Assembly: GCA_021030915.1 (NCBI GenBank)
Contig: JAGEMR010000001.1
Location: 62,001-126,000 of the forward strand
Length of the DNA: 64,000 nucleotides
Direction: 5' to 3'
Source: Astrothelium macrocarpum
Lineage: Eukaryota; Ascomycota; Dothideomycetes; Trypetheliales; Trypetheliaceae
This document shows positions 35,011 through 45,633 of this stretch, in pieces. Every line of letters starts with the position of its first letter. Position 1 is the first letter of the stretch. The translations under genes were made by a program, and so were the position numbers. The notes under the pieces are model-generated. The model did no database searches and was not told the DNA's origin. It was given only the letters and a program-made list of their open reading frames with translations.

Positions 35011-36369
35011 CTATGCACCCTTCATTATTGACTTTAGCTCAAGTGCAACTGCGTCACCCACTTCCTTGGTGTTTGACTTTCCACCAATATCGCCAGTCTT
35101 AATGCCTTTCTCTATGACTACTCGCACCGCCTCGTCAATCTTAACAGCTAGGTCAGGTCTCAGAAGAGAGTATTTTAGTAGCATAGCCACGGAAAGAATT
35201 GCTGCCACTGGATTGACAATTCCTTTGCCAGATATATCTGGTGCCGATCCGTGGATAGGTTCGTAGATGCCGTTGCATTTGGTCTTGCCGTCTGGAACCC
35301 CAGCCAAGCTGGCACTAGGCAGAAGCCCGAGGCTACCGGGAATTACGCTGGCTTCATCAGTGATGATGTCACCAAAAAGATTGCTTGTGACAATGACACC
35401 ATTCAGCGCTCGTGGATTCTTTACCATCAACATGGCTGCTGAATCAATCAGATGGTGACCGAGCTTAAGACTGGGAAACTCGTTAGCCATCAGCTCGGTA
35501 ACTGTCTTTCTCCAGAGCCTCGATGTGGCGAGGACGTTGGCTTTGTCCAAGCTCCACACCGGAAGCGGCGGATCTTCTGCCATTGCCAAATAGGCAGCCA
35601 ATCTTGTCACACGCTCAATTTCCATTCGTGAATACGGTTCTGTGTCTAATGCATATCCACTGTCATCATCCTCTTTTCGATCACCAAAATAGATCCCTCC
35701 CGTCAGCTCGCGAAGAACCATGAAATTTGTACCGCGGCAGACCTCAGGCTTGAGGGGGGATGTCTCGACGAGCGATTCCGAAGCGAAGAAGCAGGGTCGG
35801 AGGTTGCCGAAGGTGCCCATCTCTTTACGAAGCTTGAGTATGCCTTGCTCCGGACGCACCGGACCTGTACCCCATTCCTTTCGGGCCGTTAGCCGAGATG
35901 TGTCTTTGAAGAGGCTGAATCCTTACTGGCCCCCCTATTGCCCCCAATATAACTGCGTCCGCTGTTTTGGCAGCATTTAGAGCCTCATCCGTCAATGGCT
36001 GACCTGTTGCATTTATTGAGGCCTAGAATTATGCTCAGTCCATTTTCTTTCCCTCAAAAGGCGTAGAGCGAAATACTCCACCGAGCAAATGCTCTTCGAA
36101 ATCGAATTCAATGTCAGATTCTTGCTCGACAACTTTGAGGACCTATATGGATTCAGCCCCACCACAGCATTAGGCATTATTCATAATGACCTTCAGTGCC
36201 TCTGCTGTAACCTGTTGCCTATTAATTTTGCTGCGGAAAATTGGTTGCTTGAGGCGCAGCGCACCTCTGGTCCGCAGTGATCCCCTTGTAGACAACGTCA
36301 GTGGTGGCTGGCTGTTTAGAAAGGCGTTGTTCTCGCACCTGCAAACACAACAATTTTGGCCCGTGTCAT
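35011..36369 (-). CDS. LEU2: 3-isopropylmalate dehydrogenase (leucine biosynthesis)
   Basis: Six exons by hand: 36369-36339 (31 nt), 36284-36265 (20 nt), 36211-36191 (21 nt), 36142-36077 (66 nt), 36022-35927 (96 nt) and 35877-35011; 366 aa with exact frame closure. Spliced text reads KIVVFAGDHCGPEVTAEALK, then VLKVVEQESDIEF, GGASINATGQPLTDEALNAA, AVILGAIGGPEWGTGPVRPE. Active-site features: LRELTGGIYFG, YSRMEIERVTRLA, LDKANVLATSRLWR (Lys), SNLFGDIITDEAS (Asp, metal site), and YEPIHGSAPDISGKGIVNPV (NAD-binding). It oxidatively decarboxylates 3-isopropylmalate to 2-oxoisocaproate. Automated prediction may keep only the last exon. Intron 3 has a weak donor (GTCATT). The standard family length is about 360-370 aa, so the model is complete. 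Confidence 0.9.
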
Positions 36370-36616
36370 CTTGACATTGATTCTAGAGCTTCAGCAGACG
36401 ATGTAGCAGAGCATTGCTCGTGCAATTCTACCCAAACAAATATTCATGCCGATATCGGCCCGTCGTGGCTGTGAGTGGGGCAACTCGAAATCCTAGAATG
36501 CTCATTCAGCAACCCCCCTGAGCCCATCTGCAGAAACCGGAATTCATGTAGCACACCTCTGCAGCCAGCCGTCGATGCAGTGTGGCAGAGCCGGGGACTG
36601 CCTGCATCTTGCTGAA

Positions 36617-37204
36617 TCAAGTTTCGACTCGTCCATGTTTAGTGCACCAGTTTTCCTCGGCCAGCCGGTAGACGACTTGTCTCCCAGACGGTGGTCTGGC
36701 CTCGATTATGCGACCGGGCAGCTCCATCTTGTCAGCCAGTCTTCTCATGGGAAGATTCTCTTCTGCGGCCGATAAGGTCAATCTATCCAGGCCTAGAGTT
36801 CCAAAAGCATAGTCGAAGAGCGTACGCAGTGCCTCTCGACCATAGCCTTTGCTTCGTTCAGTAAATTCGATCATAATGCCGCATTCTCCCTCCTCCCAGT
36901 CTTGTCCAGGTGGACCCAACGATTGGAACATGCAGTTACCAATAATCTTATCGTCGCTACGCCGGACGATGACAAGAAAAAGGTCGGCCTTTAGACATGA
37001 CGTCCGCCATCCTCGGATCAGGTCGACGTAATGCTCCAAGGTGTGATACTGATGGTTCAAATGAGGCCAGTAGGCAACGTTCTGCGGGTTTGCGGCGATC
37101 TCCAGTATCGCTTCTGCATCTGTCTCCTCCGGACTTCTCAACAACAGATTACCATATGGTGAGACGATCGATACCAGTTGGGGCTCAGTCTCGTGCTCCG
37201 CCAT
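36617..37204 (-). CDS. GNAT-family N-acetyltransferase (RimJ/RimL-like)
   Basis: Single exon, 195 aa from the ATG at 37204 (MAEHETEPQLV). An upstream in-frame ATG at 37306 adds 34 residues lacking domain character. Acetyltransferase-3 layout: GNLLLRSPEETDAEAILEIA at the start, HYVDLIRGWRT, beta-strand FLVIVRRSDDKIIGNCMFQ, then CGIMIEFTERSKGYGREALR, where the R/Q-x-x-G-x-G/A-like acetyl-CoA loop is SKGYGREA, and a late GLDRLTLSAAEENLPMRRL, typical of RimJ/RimL-type enzymes. It transfers acetyl to an amino group; the substrate is not inferable. It lies upstream of LEU2 on the same strand, with no sign of functional linkage. Confidence 0.85.
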   Translation of the reverse strand: MAEHETEPQLVSIVSPYGNLLLRSPEETDAEAILEIAANPQNVAYWPHLNHQYHTLEHYVDLIRGWRTSCLKADLFLVIVRRSDDKIIGNCMFQSLGPPGQDWEEGECGIMIEFTERSKGYGREALRTLFDYAFGTLGLDRLTLSAAEENLPMRRLADKMELPGRIIEARPPSGRQVVYRLAEENWCTKHGRVET

Positions 37205-38111
37205 GACGCCTCGGTCTGTAGAAGCAGAGGGGCTCAGATTAGCAAAATCGTAGGTCTCTCGGGAGTCCCTCTGGCAAGGTAAATAGGGTAGTAGGTACCC
37301 TTTCACATGACCGACACTTCAATACCAAGTTTGTCAGGTAATTTCAGTAACACAAGTCAAAAGATCAGAAAATCATTGTTTTCAGCAAGATGTATTTTTG
37401 CAAAGCCTGACACCAATTTTTTATTCAGGCCGTCGTTTATTTTTAAATGTGGGCTCCAATTTCAGTGATGCCTGAGGTGGGTGTGTTCCTACTGATTTGT
37501 GGTCAGGTGCATGTCCACTTGATCAGATCTCGTGCAAGACCCAAAGCCGCACTCTTTGCAATCCTCTCATGAACTGGCCTCTTTTTACTATGTCTTTTTC
37601 GTCCTCTCTCATCCAATTATTTTACTAGCGTATTATACGCGCTTCGGGGCGAGGGCTGAGGAACCGCCCGGCACCAACACTGCCTTAGTATCCTGCATGC
37701 TGACAACCACCCCAACAAGGCAGGTCGCTTTGTTGCCTGATCGTGATGCAGTCAAGGTGATTAGGCTTCCAAGGCACTCTCCAGTATTTCAGTGAAGAGC
37801 CTCTGCTCCATATGGAAGGTCAAAAGCATACTACTCCATCCCCCTATCTTCACGATTGAACTCTAACTATTACCACTCAACGCATGCAAAGACTCGATTT
37901 GCTTTCGGTCACGCAGTCTTCGTCGCTTTGATGTTTGCTTATGCGTCTGGCATTATTACCTTACTTTCATGACAAGCTTTGCTCATGACATTTCTCATTC
38001 CATGCCGAATAAAGATTCTTGACCTATTTCATCCTCGGTTGACATTGGAAGAACTATTCTGATTCTCGTGGATCAAGTCGTGACGTCCAAATCGACTGCA
38101 AAATTTCCGGC
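37205..38111. other. divergent intergenic region
   Basis: About 0.9 kb between the GNAT gene (-) and the Cys-cluster protein gene (+). Must contain both promoters. Short frames only; nothing else recognised. Confidence 0.55.
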
Positions 38112-39875
38112 ATGGCGTCTTCATCAGCAGACGACGAAATATCCCCGGTTCAGCAAGCCTCAGGTTCAGGACTCACTTCAGCCCCAGGGAATCGCAATAG
38201 ACCCCCAACTAGACGCGCCAATTCGAACACACCAAGCGTTTTCAGTACGACGACCATTGCACTTCACGGGAACTGTCCACACTGTAAACATTGGCATAAT
38301 AAGACCGAAATTCGAGTAAACGCATCGCAATATAAAAAAATAAACTGCGAGAGATGCAATCAGCATTGGTTTTCTTTGGGTGGGAACTCTACGCACACGT
38401 CTTTACTGTCTCAGGAAACTCGAGGTTCTGACAATGAAGATCCGATGTCGTCCTTGATACATATTGCCTTATGTTCCAGCACAGCACCACTATTGGCCGT
38501 TGCGGCTCCTGGCCTTCGTGATGCTCCTATGAGAAGGAATTCTACTATTATCGAGGATCAGGACGATTTAAACCGATCACAGGATCCCACTGAGGCAAAT
38601 GATCTGGGCCCGATGATATCGCCATCGATTTCGCCCAACGCGAGACCAACGACTTCCGCATCGAGACCATCAGCAAACCATTCGAATTCAATAGCGCAAG
38701 CAGTGTCGCACGCAGGGCATGTTCCAGAGCCACCAATCTCGGGAGACCACAGCGCCTTATCCAAGCAGGCACGAAAATTTTCAAAGGGCATTGTAAGACG
38801 TTTGAAGAAACCTTTCACTTTATTTGGCCTGGATGTGAAGTTTCGAGTCTCACGGATCAAAAAACCTTCAACAGCACCACTTGAGCCCAGAGATACCACA
38901 AAAAAGGGTCAATCACAACACCAATCTCCCAGAGATTCGGGAAGTCAGCCCGCTGATCCTCCAGAAATATCACACGAAGGAGACGATGATGTGGAACTTC
39001 TGGGGGACTCTGGTCCTACCTTGGGCCAAATGCGTCCATTTGACAATGCTCCGCATGAATCAGGGACAAAGGCAATTGACCATTCCCAGAGCAATATTCG
39101 CGATACAACGGGACGTGAGGGCCGTACTAGCCGGGAGAAACGTAGGCAAAAGAGACAACTCAAGACGAAGGAAGCCGTAGACAATCTCCTTAAGCGATTT
39201 CCGATCGAGTGTACTTGCCCTCCTGATTGCCCTTGCAGAAAACATGGCTCTAGTTCTTCTGCAAATGCGACTTCTCGAACAATCCCCGACCTTTTCATAA
39301 ACACAGAGATGGAAACAGATGAATTCCACCGCCAAGGTCGTCTTGACTTTGACAACCGACATCGAAACTCCCATGGGCAGCCAGATCAGCAGTACCGACC
39401 AATCACACTAGAAGTCGTACATACAGAAGGACCTTTTCCGCTCGACATAGCCCGTCCGTCTGTCTTGGAAGTTTCCGAAGGAAGTCAGGAGCAGAGCGAG
39501 AAGAGTCGACAAACTTCTCATACGACGACAACATCTCACCGGCCATCGGAAGGTCATGTCAATACGGGATCATTCCATGCAAGTACCGCTTTGTCGAGTC
39601 ACCCGGTCCCCACGACACCATATCCAAATGTCAACCCGTCGCCCGAATCACCACGACGGAGGTCCTCGACACAAGACGATCCTGTAACAGAGCGCGGAGG
39701 GAGTGAATCAACGAACACAACAGCACATGAATTGGCAAGTGTGAGAGAGGAGAGTAGGCGTCGGCATTCGAGCGGTGCGGCTGATGTTCTGGGGGAACGG
39801 AACCAGTTCATGGCCCGACACCGTGTAGCAAGACATGCGAGTTTTGAACCGCTCGGTCGGCGCCTTTGGTCTTGA
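38112..39875 (+). CDS. unrecognised fungal protein with N-terminal CxxC pair
   Basis: Single exon, 587 aa. I do not recognise the family. Residues 52-90 contain HGNCPHCKHWH and, 20 residues on, INCERCNQHWFSLGG. Cys55, Cys58, Cys79 and Cys82 could form a zinc ribbon. A second cluster lies near residue 366 (IECTCPPDCPCRKHG: Cys-x-Cys-x3-Cys-x-Cys). Between them, a short basic amphipathic stretch (KGIVRRLKKPFTLFGLDVKF) and another basic helix (RTSREKRRQKRQLKTKEAVDNLL) stand out. The rest is Ser/Thr/Pro/His-rich and disordered, and the C-terminus is RHASFEPLGRRLWS. No signal peptide or membrane segment. A zinc-binding nuclear or regulatory role is possible but unproven. The frame is long, ATG-started and unbroken, so the gene is probably real. 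Confidence 0.8.
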   Translation: MASSSADDEISPVQQASGSGLTSAPGNRNRPPTRRANSNTPSVFSTTTIALHGNCPHCKHWHNKTEIRVNASQYKKINCERCNQHWFSLGGNSTHTSLLSQETRGSDNEDPMSSLIHIALCSSTAPLLAVAAPGLRDAPMRRNSTIIEDQDDLNRSQDPTEANDLGPMISPSISPNARPTTSASRPSANHSNSIAQAVSHAGHVPEPPISGDHSALSKQARKFSKGIVRRLKKPFTLFGLDVKFRVSRIKKPSTAPLEPRDTTKKGQSQHQSPRDSGSQPADPPEISHEGDDDVELLGDSGPTLGQMRPFDNAPHESGTKAIDHSQSNIRDTTGREGRTSREKRRQKRQLKTKEAVDNLLKRFPIECTCPPDCPCRKHGSSSSANATSRTIPDLFINTEMETDEFHRQGRLDFDNRHRNSHGQPDQQYRPITLEVVHTEGPFPLDIARPSVLEVSEGSQEQSEKSRQTSHTTTTSHRPSEGHVNTGSFHASTALSSHPVPTTPYPNVNPSPESPRRRSSTQDDPVTERGGSESTNTTAHELASVREESRRRHSSGAADVLGERNQFMARHRVARHASFEPLGRRLWS

Positions 39876-40387
39876 TTTAAAATCCACCAAGCAAAGCTTT
39901 TTTCCGAGTACTGGAGCGCAGAGGCTTTAGCACCTGTATTTCTATTATGCTGTAGAATTTTATCGTGAATGTGGCGCTATTTGACGGATGGCGGAGAAAG
40001 CTTCGGGAAATGTGTTTGATTTCAGGTGGAAAGCAAGGCGGTTTACCTCATATTCTTTGCTAAAATATTCCTTCTAATTTCACTTGCGGGAATTTCAACC
40101 TGGGAACTGGCGTCGTGTCCTAGGGAAGCATTTACCTCAAATGTAATTGTACATATCTAGATTCCTCGAATTGTTTTTTTCTGAGCAACGAGCAAGCGCA
40201 TACACTTTGGCGTGTATGATAGACACGAAATTATTTAGCGCCAGTGTTCAAGGGGAACTCGGGATGAAGCTGACACGGAAGATGTAATCATGTGATCTCG
40301 CGTTTGCATGGATGCGCGCCAAACACGGTCACGAAAGTCGACTTTTAAATCTTTGCCAAATTTTCGCCAAGCGGTGCACAGCTTGTC
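39876..40387. other. tandem intergenic region
   Basis: About 0.5 kb between the Cys-cluster gene and RDH54, both on the plus strand. Should hold the 3' end of the first and the promoter of the second. AT-rich; nothing else seen. Confidence 0.6.
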
Positions 40388-43196
40388 ATGGCCGTCAAAC
40401 CTTTCAAGCCTCCGTCTATTGTGAGACCTTCTCTGCAGCCAGAGTCGCAGGAAAGATCTGACATCCCGCCGGCCAAGAAGAGACGAATTAGTCAGTCAAA
40501 CGATGATGGGCTGCAAGACGCATCAGAATCTACCGCTACGACCTCTAGAGTGGCAAATCTTTTTCGGAAGTCTCTTTCAAATACTATCAGTACAAATATA
40601 CAGTCTAACAAAATGTTGAAACCTGACGAAGCCGAAGCTTACTATACCGTGCTATGGTAAGCAATCAGTTAACACTCACTTCTAATGTACCCGTGTTCAC
40701 ATTTTTAGGCGTAAATTCACAACGAAAAAGAACAAGACATGGGATGGCGATGGCAAAATCTCTGTCTCTGGCGGCTATGCTACTCTTCAAGACGTGTCAG
40801 GTAGACAGATGGGCAGAACCTCCTGTGAAACTCCGCTCTTGCCCGGATCTACTTTATCAATTGGTGGAAAAGACATTGAAATAGATTCTGTCATTTCTAG
40901 ACAAGAATTCATGTCTGGCAAACCAGATTCGGATAAAACCCCACTGCCTAGTCTTTCACAGGGGCTCTCCTCAAAGTTCAAGCCGCCAAATTCCAGCGCA
41001 ATTGTTGCTTTGAAGGAGAAAAAAAAGGCACCGCAGCAAGGCGACAGGGTTAGCACAGCTCTTCCTCAGAGCCAAGTTGTGAGGACAGCATTCAAAACTC
41101 CTCTGCTCTCTAAGACTGTCTTGGCCAAGTCGGGAAATTTCTCTGAGCCTGTGCCGAGACACGATCCCAATCAAGAAGGGGCCCTGGTGATGAAACGGCC
41201 TAGACAAGCGCCAAAAGGGAAGAAAGTCGTAGATGTCGTTGTTGACCCGATTCTGTGCAAGCATCTCCGAGACCATCAACGAAAGGGCGTCAGCTTTCTT
41301 TACGAATGTGTTATGGGTATGAGGGACTTTGATGGAGAAGGTGCGGTTCTTGCGGACGAAATGGGTCTGGGCAAAACATTACAGACCATTGCTTTGATAT
41401 GGACGCTATTGAAACAAAACCCCATTTATGAGGATCCCCCCGTGATCAAAAAGGCACTGATCGTTTGTCCTGTGACGTTGATCAACAACTGGCGACGAGA
41501 GTTCAGGAAATGGCTGGGTAATGAAAGGATTGGTGTATTTGTTGCGGATGACAAAAAGACCAGGATTACGGACTTTACGCTGGGTAAGAGCTATAGCGTT
41601 ATGGTCATTGGGTATGAGAAGCTCCGAACTGTGCAAGAAGATCTGAAGAAGGGAACTGGGGTTGACATTGTTATTGCGGACGAAGGCCACAGATTGAAGA
41701 CGGCACAGAACAAGTCGGCTATGGCCATCAAGTCATTAAACACCGAACGGAGAATCATTCTGTCTGGAACGCCTGTACAAAATGACCTCAGTGAATTCTT
41801 CACAATGGTCGACTTTGTGAATCCTGGTCTGCTTGGTCGATACAATACTTTTAAGAGGGAATTCGAAGGACCAATCATTAGGAGCAGGCAGCCCGAGGCG
41901 TCCGCTAAAGATATTGAGAATGGTGAAGCCAAAAGCGCGGAGCTTGCGGCACTGACTGGTCAATTTATACTCCGTCGAACCGCCGAGATTCTTTCGGAAT
42001 TTCTTCCGCCAAAGACTGAGTATGTCTTGTTTTGCAGACCTACCCGTGCTCAAGCAGATGTCTATCGCAGCATCATCACATCGCCGGCATTCAGTTCTGT
42101 TCTTGGAAGTCCAGAAGCATCTCTTCAGCTCATCAACATTCTTAAGAAGGTCTGCAATAGTCCGAGTCTTCTCAAAAGCAAGAATCCAGAGGAAACCCCT
42201 GCGAACCCCCTGGTGGACGATGTTCTGTCATGCGTCTCGCAGTCGACTTTATCCTACCCAGGTTCAAGTGCCAAACTGCAAGTCCTTGATAATCTCCTCC
42301 ACCATCTACGTTCCAATTCACCACAAGAAAAGGTCGTGCTCGTGTCAAACTATACTTCGACTCTTGACATGCTTGGTACACTACTCACCTCGCTTTCATA
42401 TCCATTTCTTCGGCTCGATGGAACCACTCCAGCCTCACAGAGGCAATCTCTGGTTGACCGTTTCAACCGCACACCATCTTCCACTACTTTTGCATTCCTT
42501 CTCTCAGCCAAGTCTGGCGGAACAGGTTTGAACCTTATAGGTGCATCTCGTCTGGTATTATTTGATGCGGATTGGAATCCCGCTACGGATGCACAGGCTA
42601 TGGCTCGTATCCATCGAGATGGACAGAAAAAGCCAGTGGTAATCTACAGGCTGATATTGAAAGGTGCCATGGATGAGAAGATCTTTCAAAGACAGCGAAT
42701 GAAGATGGGACTTGCTGATGCGGTGGTGGATGGCAAAAAGAGCGCACAGGGGTTCTCGAAAGAAGAATTGAAGGATTTGTTCCGATTGGAAGAGGGAAGT
42801 GGATGCCGCACGCACGAGCTACTGGATTGTACATGCGGTGGCCTTGGCCGATGTGGCAGCGAGGTGGAAGGAGATGAACATCCAGAAAATGATGACGAAG
42901 ACGATGCTGCTGAGGCAAACGCCCGAGCGTCGCTACCGACTTTGATCAAAGCGTCACAGGTGGACACGGACGCCCAAGAATGGAAAATCAGAGAAGACGC
43001 GAGGCGGGCAAAGAACATGCAGACCTTGATGCAGTACAGACATATTAATACCTCGTTGCTGGCTTCTCAAGCTAACGAGGATGGACAAGCACTTATTGAA
43101 GATGACATTTTATTAGACTTGCTGAAAGATCGGGATTCGAGGGTGGATTTTTTGTTCGCCAAGACAAACGGCCAAGTCATCAGTGCTAGTAGCTAG
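40388..43196 (+). CDS. RDH54: RAD54-family DNA translocase RDH54/TID1 (RAD54B)
   Basis: Two exons, 40388-40656 and 40709-43196 (52-nt intron, acceptor TTTTTAG), giving 918 aa. The splice restores the N-terminal signature YYTVLWRKFTTKKNKTWDGD, followed by SGGYATLQDVSGRQMGR, characteristic of RDH54/RAD54B rather than RAD54. The SNF2 ATPase core is complete: LADEMGLGKTLQT (Walker A, near residue 308), ADEGHRLK (DEGH, near 413), LSGTPVQNDLSEF, and the C-lobe SAKSGGTGLNLIGASRLVLF with NPATDAQAMARIHRDGQ. A C-terminal LLDCTCGGLGRCG Cys cluster is also typical of this family. The protein moves on duplex DNA in the nucleus and removes or remodels Rad51/Dmc1 filaments in homologous recombination. The ATG at 40388 is well placed; the PAKKRR stretch near residue 30 looks like a nuclear localisation signal. 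Confidence 0.95.
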
Positions 43197-43856
43197 CAAA
43201 GGATTGTTCCAATGAAAGATTTTGAAATTCTGGAATGAAAAACATCTGGCGCAGTATATGATATCACATGCTCTTACAGTCGCTTGCAGCCACTGCGTGA
43301 GTGGACGCGGAGCGAAAGTCGTAAGCCAGGGCGGAAGGCTGAACGTCAACAGATTGACGTTGATGGTCGAAATCACATCCGGTTGGGGAGAGCGGTGAAG
43401 TGTTACGATCAGTGCAATGGGATGAGACAGAATGGTGAAGACTCCACCTGTTCATCAAAATAGGATTGCAGGGTATGGGGTAGTACAAGCAATCACTGAT
43501 GGATGGCACCAGTGGTTGGAAGGCGAAACGCCACCCGCGACTATGAAAAAAATACGGCCACACGAGATATTTCATGATGGATTATTGACAGGCTCCAGCG
43601 GCTTAAGATGGCATGGGGTCCTCCGTATGAGGCCTGTGAAAAGAAGCGTCACATCTGAGGTCTCACCCACCCTTCGATTCCATTTCTTAAAAAGCTATAC
43701 ATAGATTTAAGCTGTTATTAATTGATTAATGCCTTCAAGCGTGTATACCAAATCAATCGTGAATCCGTCAGACTACTTGACAGGCGAGAATAACACCTTA
43801 TGTCATGGATTTACCTCAGGAGTGATAATTCTTTTATGATCGAGTGACGGCACCTA
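43197..43856. other. intergenic, no gene seen
   Basis: 3' flank of RDH54 leading to a MITE copy. Frames of up to about 100 aa on either strand have no signature. Confidence 0.5.
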
Positions 43857-44102
43857 CACCAGTGGATGCAACAAGAAATGTTACCCGCGACCGTGAAAGA
43901 TCATTCGCCCAGGCTTCGTCAGGACAGCCCTATATCATGCTATACATTTATAACTTATAAATAATTGATCAATAATATATTGAAAAATAAATTGTAAAAT
44001 ATTCTTGTCTACTCTTATTGAGGGCCTCTCGACAAAGTCTGCGGCAAATTATATCTTTCGCGGTCGCGGTTGCGATTGACATTTTTATTGCATCCATTGG
44101 TG
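43857..44102. mobile_element. MITE copy C
   Basis: 246 bp with long inverted termini: CACCAGTGGATGCAACAAGA at the left and TTTTATTGCATCCATTGGTG at the right. Both subterminal blocks seen in copies B and D are present. Flanked by the direct repeat CCTA (43853-43856 and 44103-44106), a probable 4-bp target duplication. The centre is very AT-rich (TAAATAATTGATCAATAATA region), consistent with C-to-T decay. No coding capacity. Confidence 0.88.
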
Positions 44103-44975
44103 CCTACTCTAAGCTAAGTTAGATGAGACTCTGGTGACTCGGCCATGCGAGGTGGAGACAATTGTCTGCTACAAAGGGAAAATACTGGCTAGCAGGGATC
44201 TCATCGGTTCTGTCCTGCTTGACAGGGATGAATATGCACGCACTTGGCGGCGGAAGTTCCTGGTCAGCCGCCGCCAGCCGACCACTGCGGTCCACACGAC
44301 TGCATGGCATCTCCAGCCGCAGTATCTAACTCTCTCAGTACCTAGCCTGGAGTCCTTCATCATTTCAGAGGAGGACAAAGTCGCTAGACGTATTGCCTCA
44401 GTTCCTCAAAATCCGGCTCAATCTTCTTAGAATGCTTCGGGTAAGCAGACATTTATATTCTGAATAGAAAGGCAATGGCTGAGGACTAATACTACTTGAA
44501 AAGAGCTATAGATATAAGCTTTCTCTCCATACTGCCGTGCCCGACGGGAATGACTGTTTCGGGTTGGCTTCGCACTCCGCGACGGTGACGACGGTTCACG
44601 GCTCGACCTAATCAACGTCGATCCACCATCGAATCGCCCTGAGAAGTTCTGGTACGCTTGTCACTGCCAACACGCTAACCTATCCGAGAACAATCCGTCT
44701 GGCACATAGTTCCGGACCGCCTGGCTGCGGCGCCCGATTGGCGTCTCGTTTTCTCTTTCTTCGATGAACATCGATAGCTGACGCAGTTGCGGAAGAAGGT
44801 TGGAGGGATGAGCTGTGTGACACGGCTGCCATATTTGGCGGTTATTCGTCTTTGTCACGTATTAAAGCATCAATCCCCCCATTTTTTTGCCTTCTGTCGT
44901 CGTCACTCGTTACCGAAGATCAAATTCTTTACTCTTCATTGTTATACTCAGGGCCGGCTCAAATTTTAACCTACG
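44103..44975. other. intergenic
   Basis: About 0.9 kb between the MITE and the candidate membrane-protein gene. A 98-aa plus-strand frame at 44134-44430 has no recognisable feature and was not called. The right end is the presumed promoter of the next gene, with several pyrimidine tracts near 44870-44950. Confidence 0.45.
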
Positions 44976-45633
44976 ATGTATTTTTACAACCTATCTATAT
45001 TTTCATGCTTGCTCATCGTCGATCTTGTTATTAGTGGCACCGCGACGTCTGCGGCGGTTGTACCAAGTTTGGTGACTGATGACAGTCGTGTACGAACATG
45101 CATTTGGGATTCGAATTGTCTCAGAGCTAGAGTAGGCAATGTGATACTTCCTGATGTGCCTTTGGCAAAACAGACTGCTGAAACTAGGGTGAGTCATTGT
45201 CTCTCTCAATATTCATCGTAGGAGCCTCTATACTAAGATGTGCCAGGCTTGCAACAATTGTACCAAAGACTCTCCCTCGCCCCAATCACCCTGCAGTTTC
45301 AGCAAAGGAGGACAAATCGCGGTAGCTACCGCTATGTTCACTGGTATTGCTATCCCTGCCTTGGGCATTGCACACACAGTCCACAGAGGTCGCCGCGAAA
45401 GACGCTACCGAGGACGGCATAACCAGCGAGCTTCCCTATTTAAAGATTTCCGTCTTGGATTGAAGGTATACCAGTGTAGCTTGGCTTGTTGTATCTGTCC
45501 TCAAATCACGCTCAAGACAAGTAGCAACCCAGCCTGTACTGAACAGGTCTCACCAAATGCGATGCAGTCTTACCTGCTCAACCTGCCCAACTCATCCCCA
45601 CAATCCGCTCGGGCACCGGAAGAGATTGTCTAG
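44976..45633 (+). CDS. candidate small Cys-rich single-pass membrane protein
   Basis: Two exons, 44976-45188 and 45247-45633, 199 aa. The 58-nt intron has a consensus donor GTGAGT, a branch site ATACTAAG and acceptor CCAG, phase 0. The start gives a signal peptide (MYFYNLSIFSCLLIVDLVIS, then GTATSA). The short ectodomain has five or six Cys (RTCIWDSNC; then across the splice ACNNCTKDSPSPQSPC). A hydrophobic segment (IAVATAMFTGIAIPALGIA) follows, then a strongly basic stretch (HRGRRERRYRGRHNQR). This is the layout of a type I membrane protein with a basic cytosolic tail. The Cys-rich ectodomain also recalls small secreted fungal proteins. A further intron after GLK (GTATAC donor) cannot be excluded, so the C-terminus is uncertain. 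No family recognised. Confidence 0.5.
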
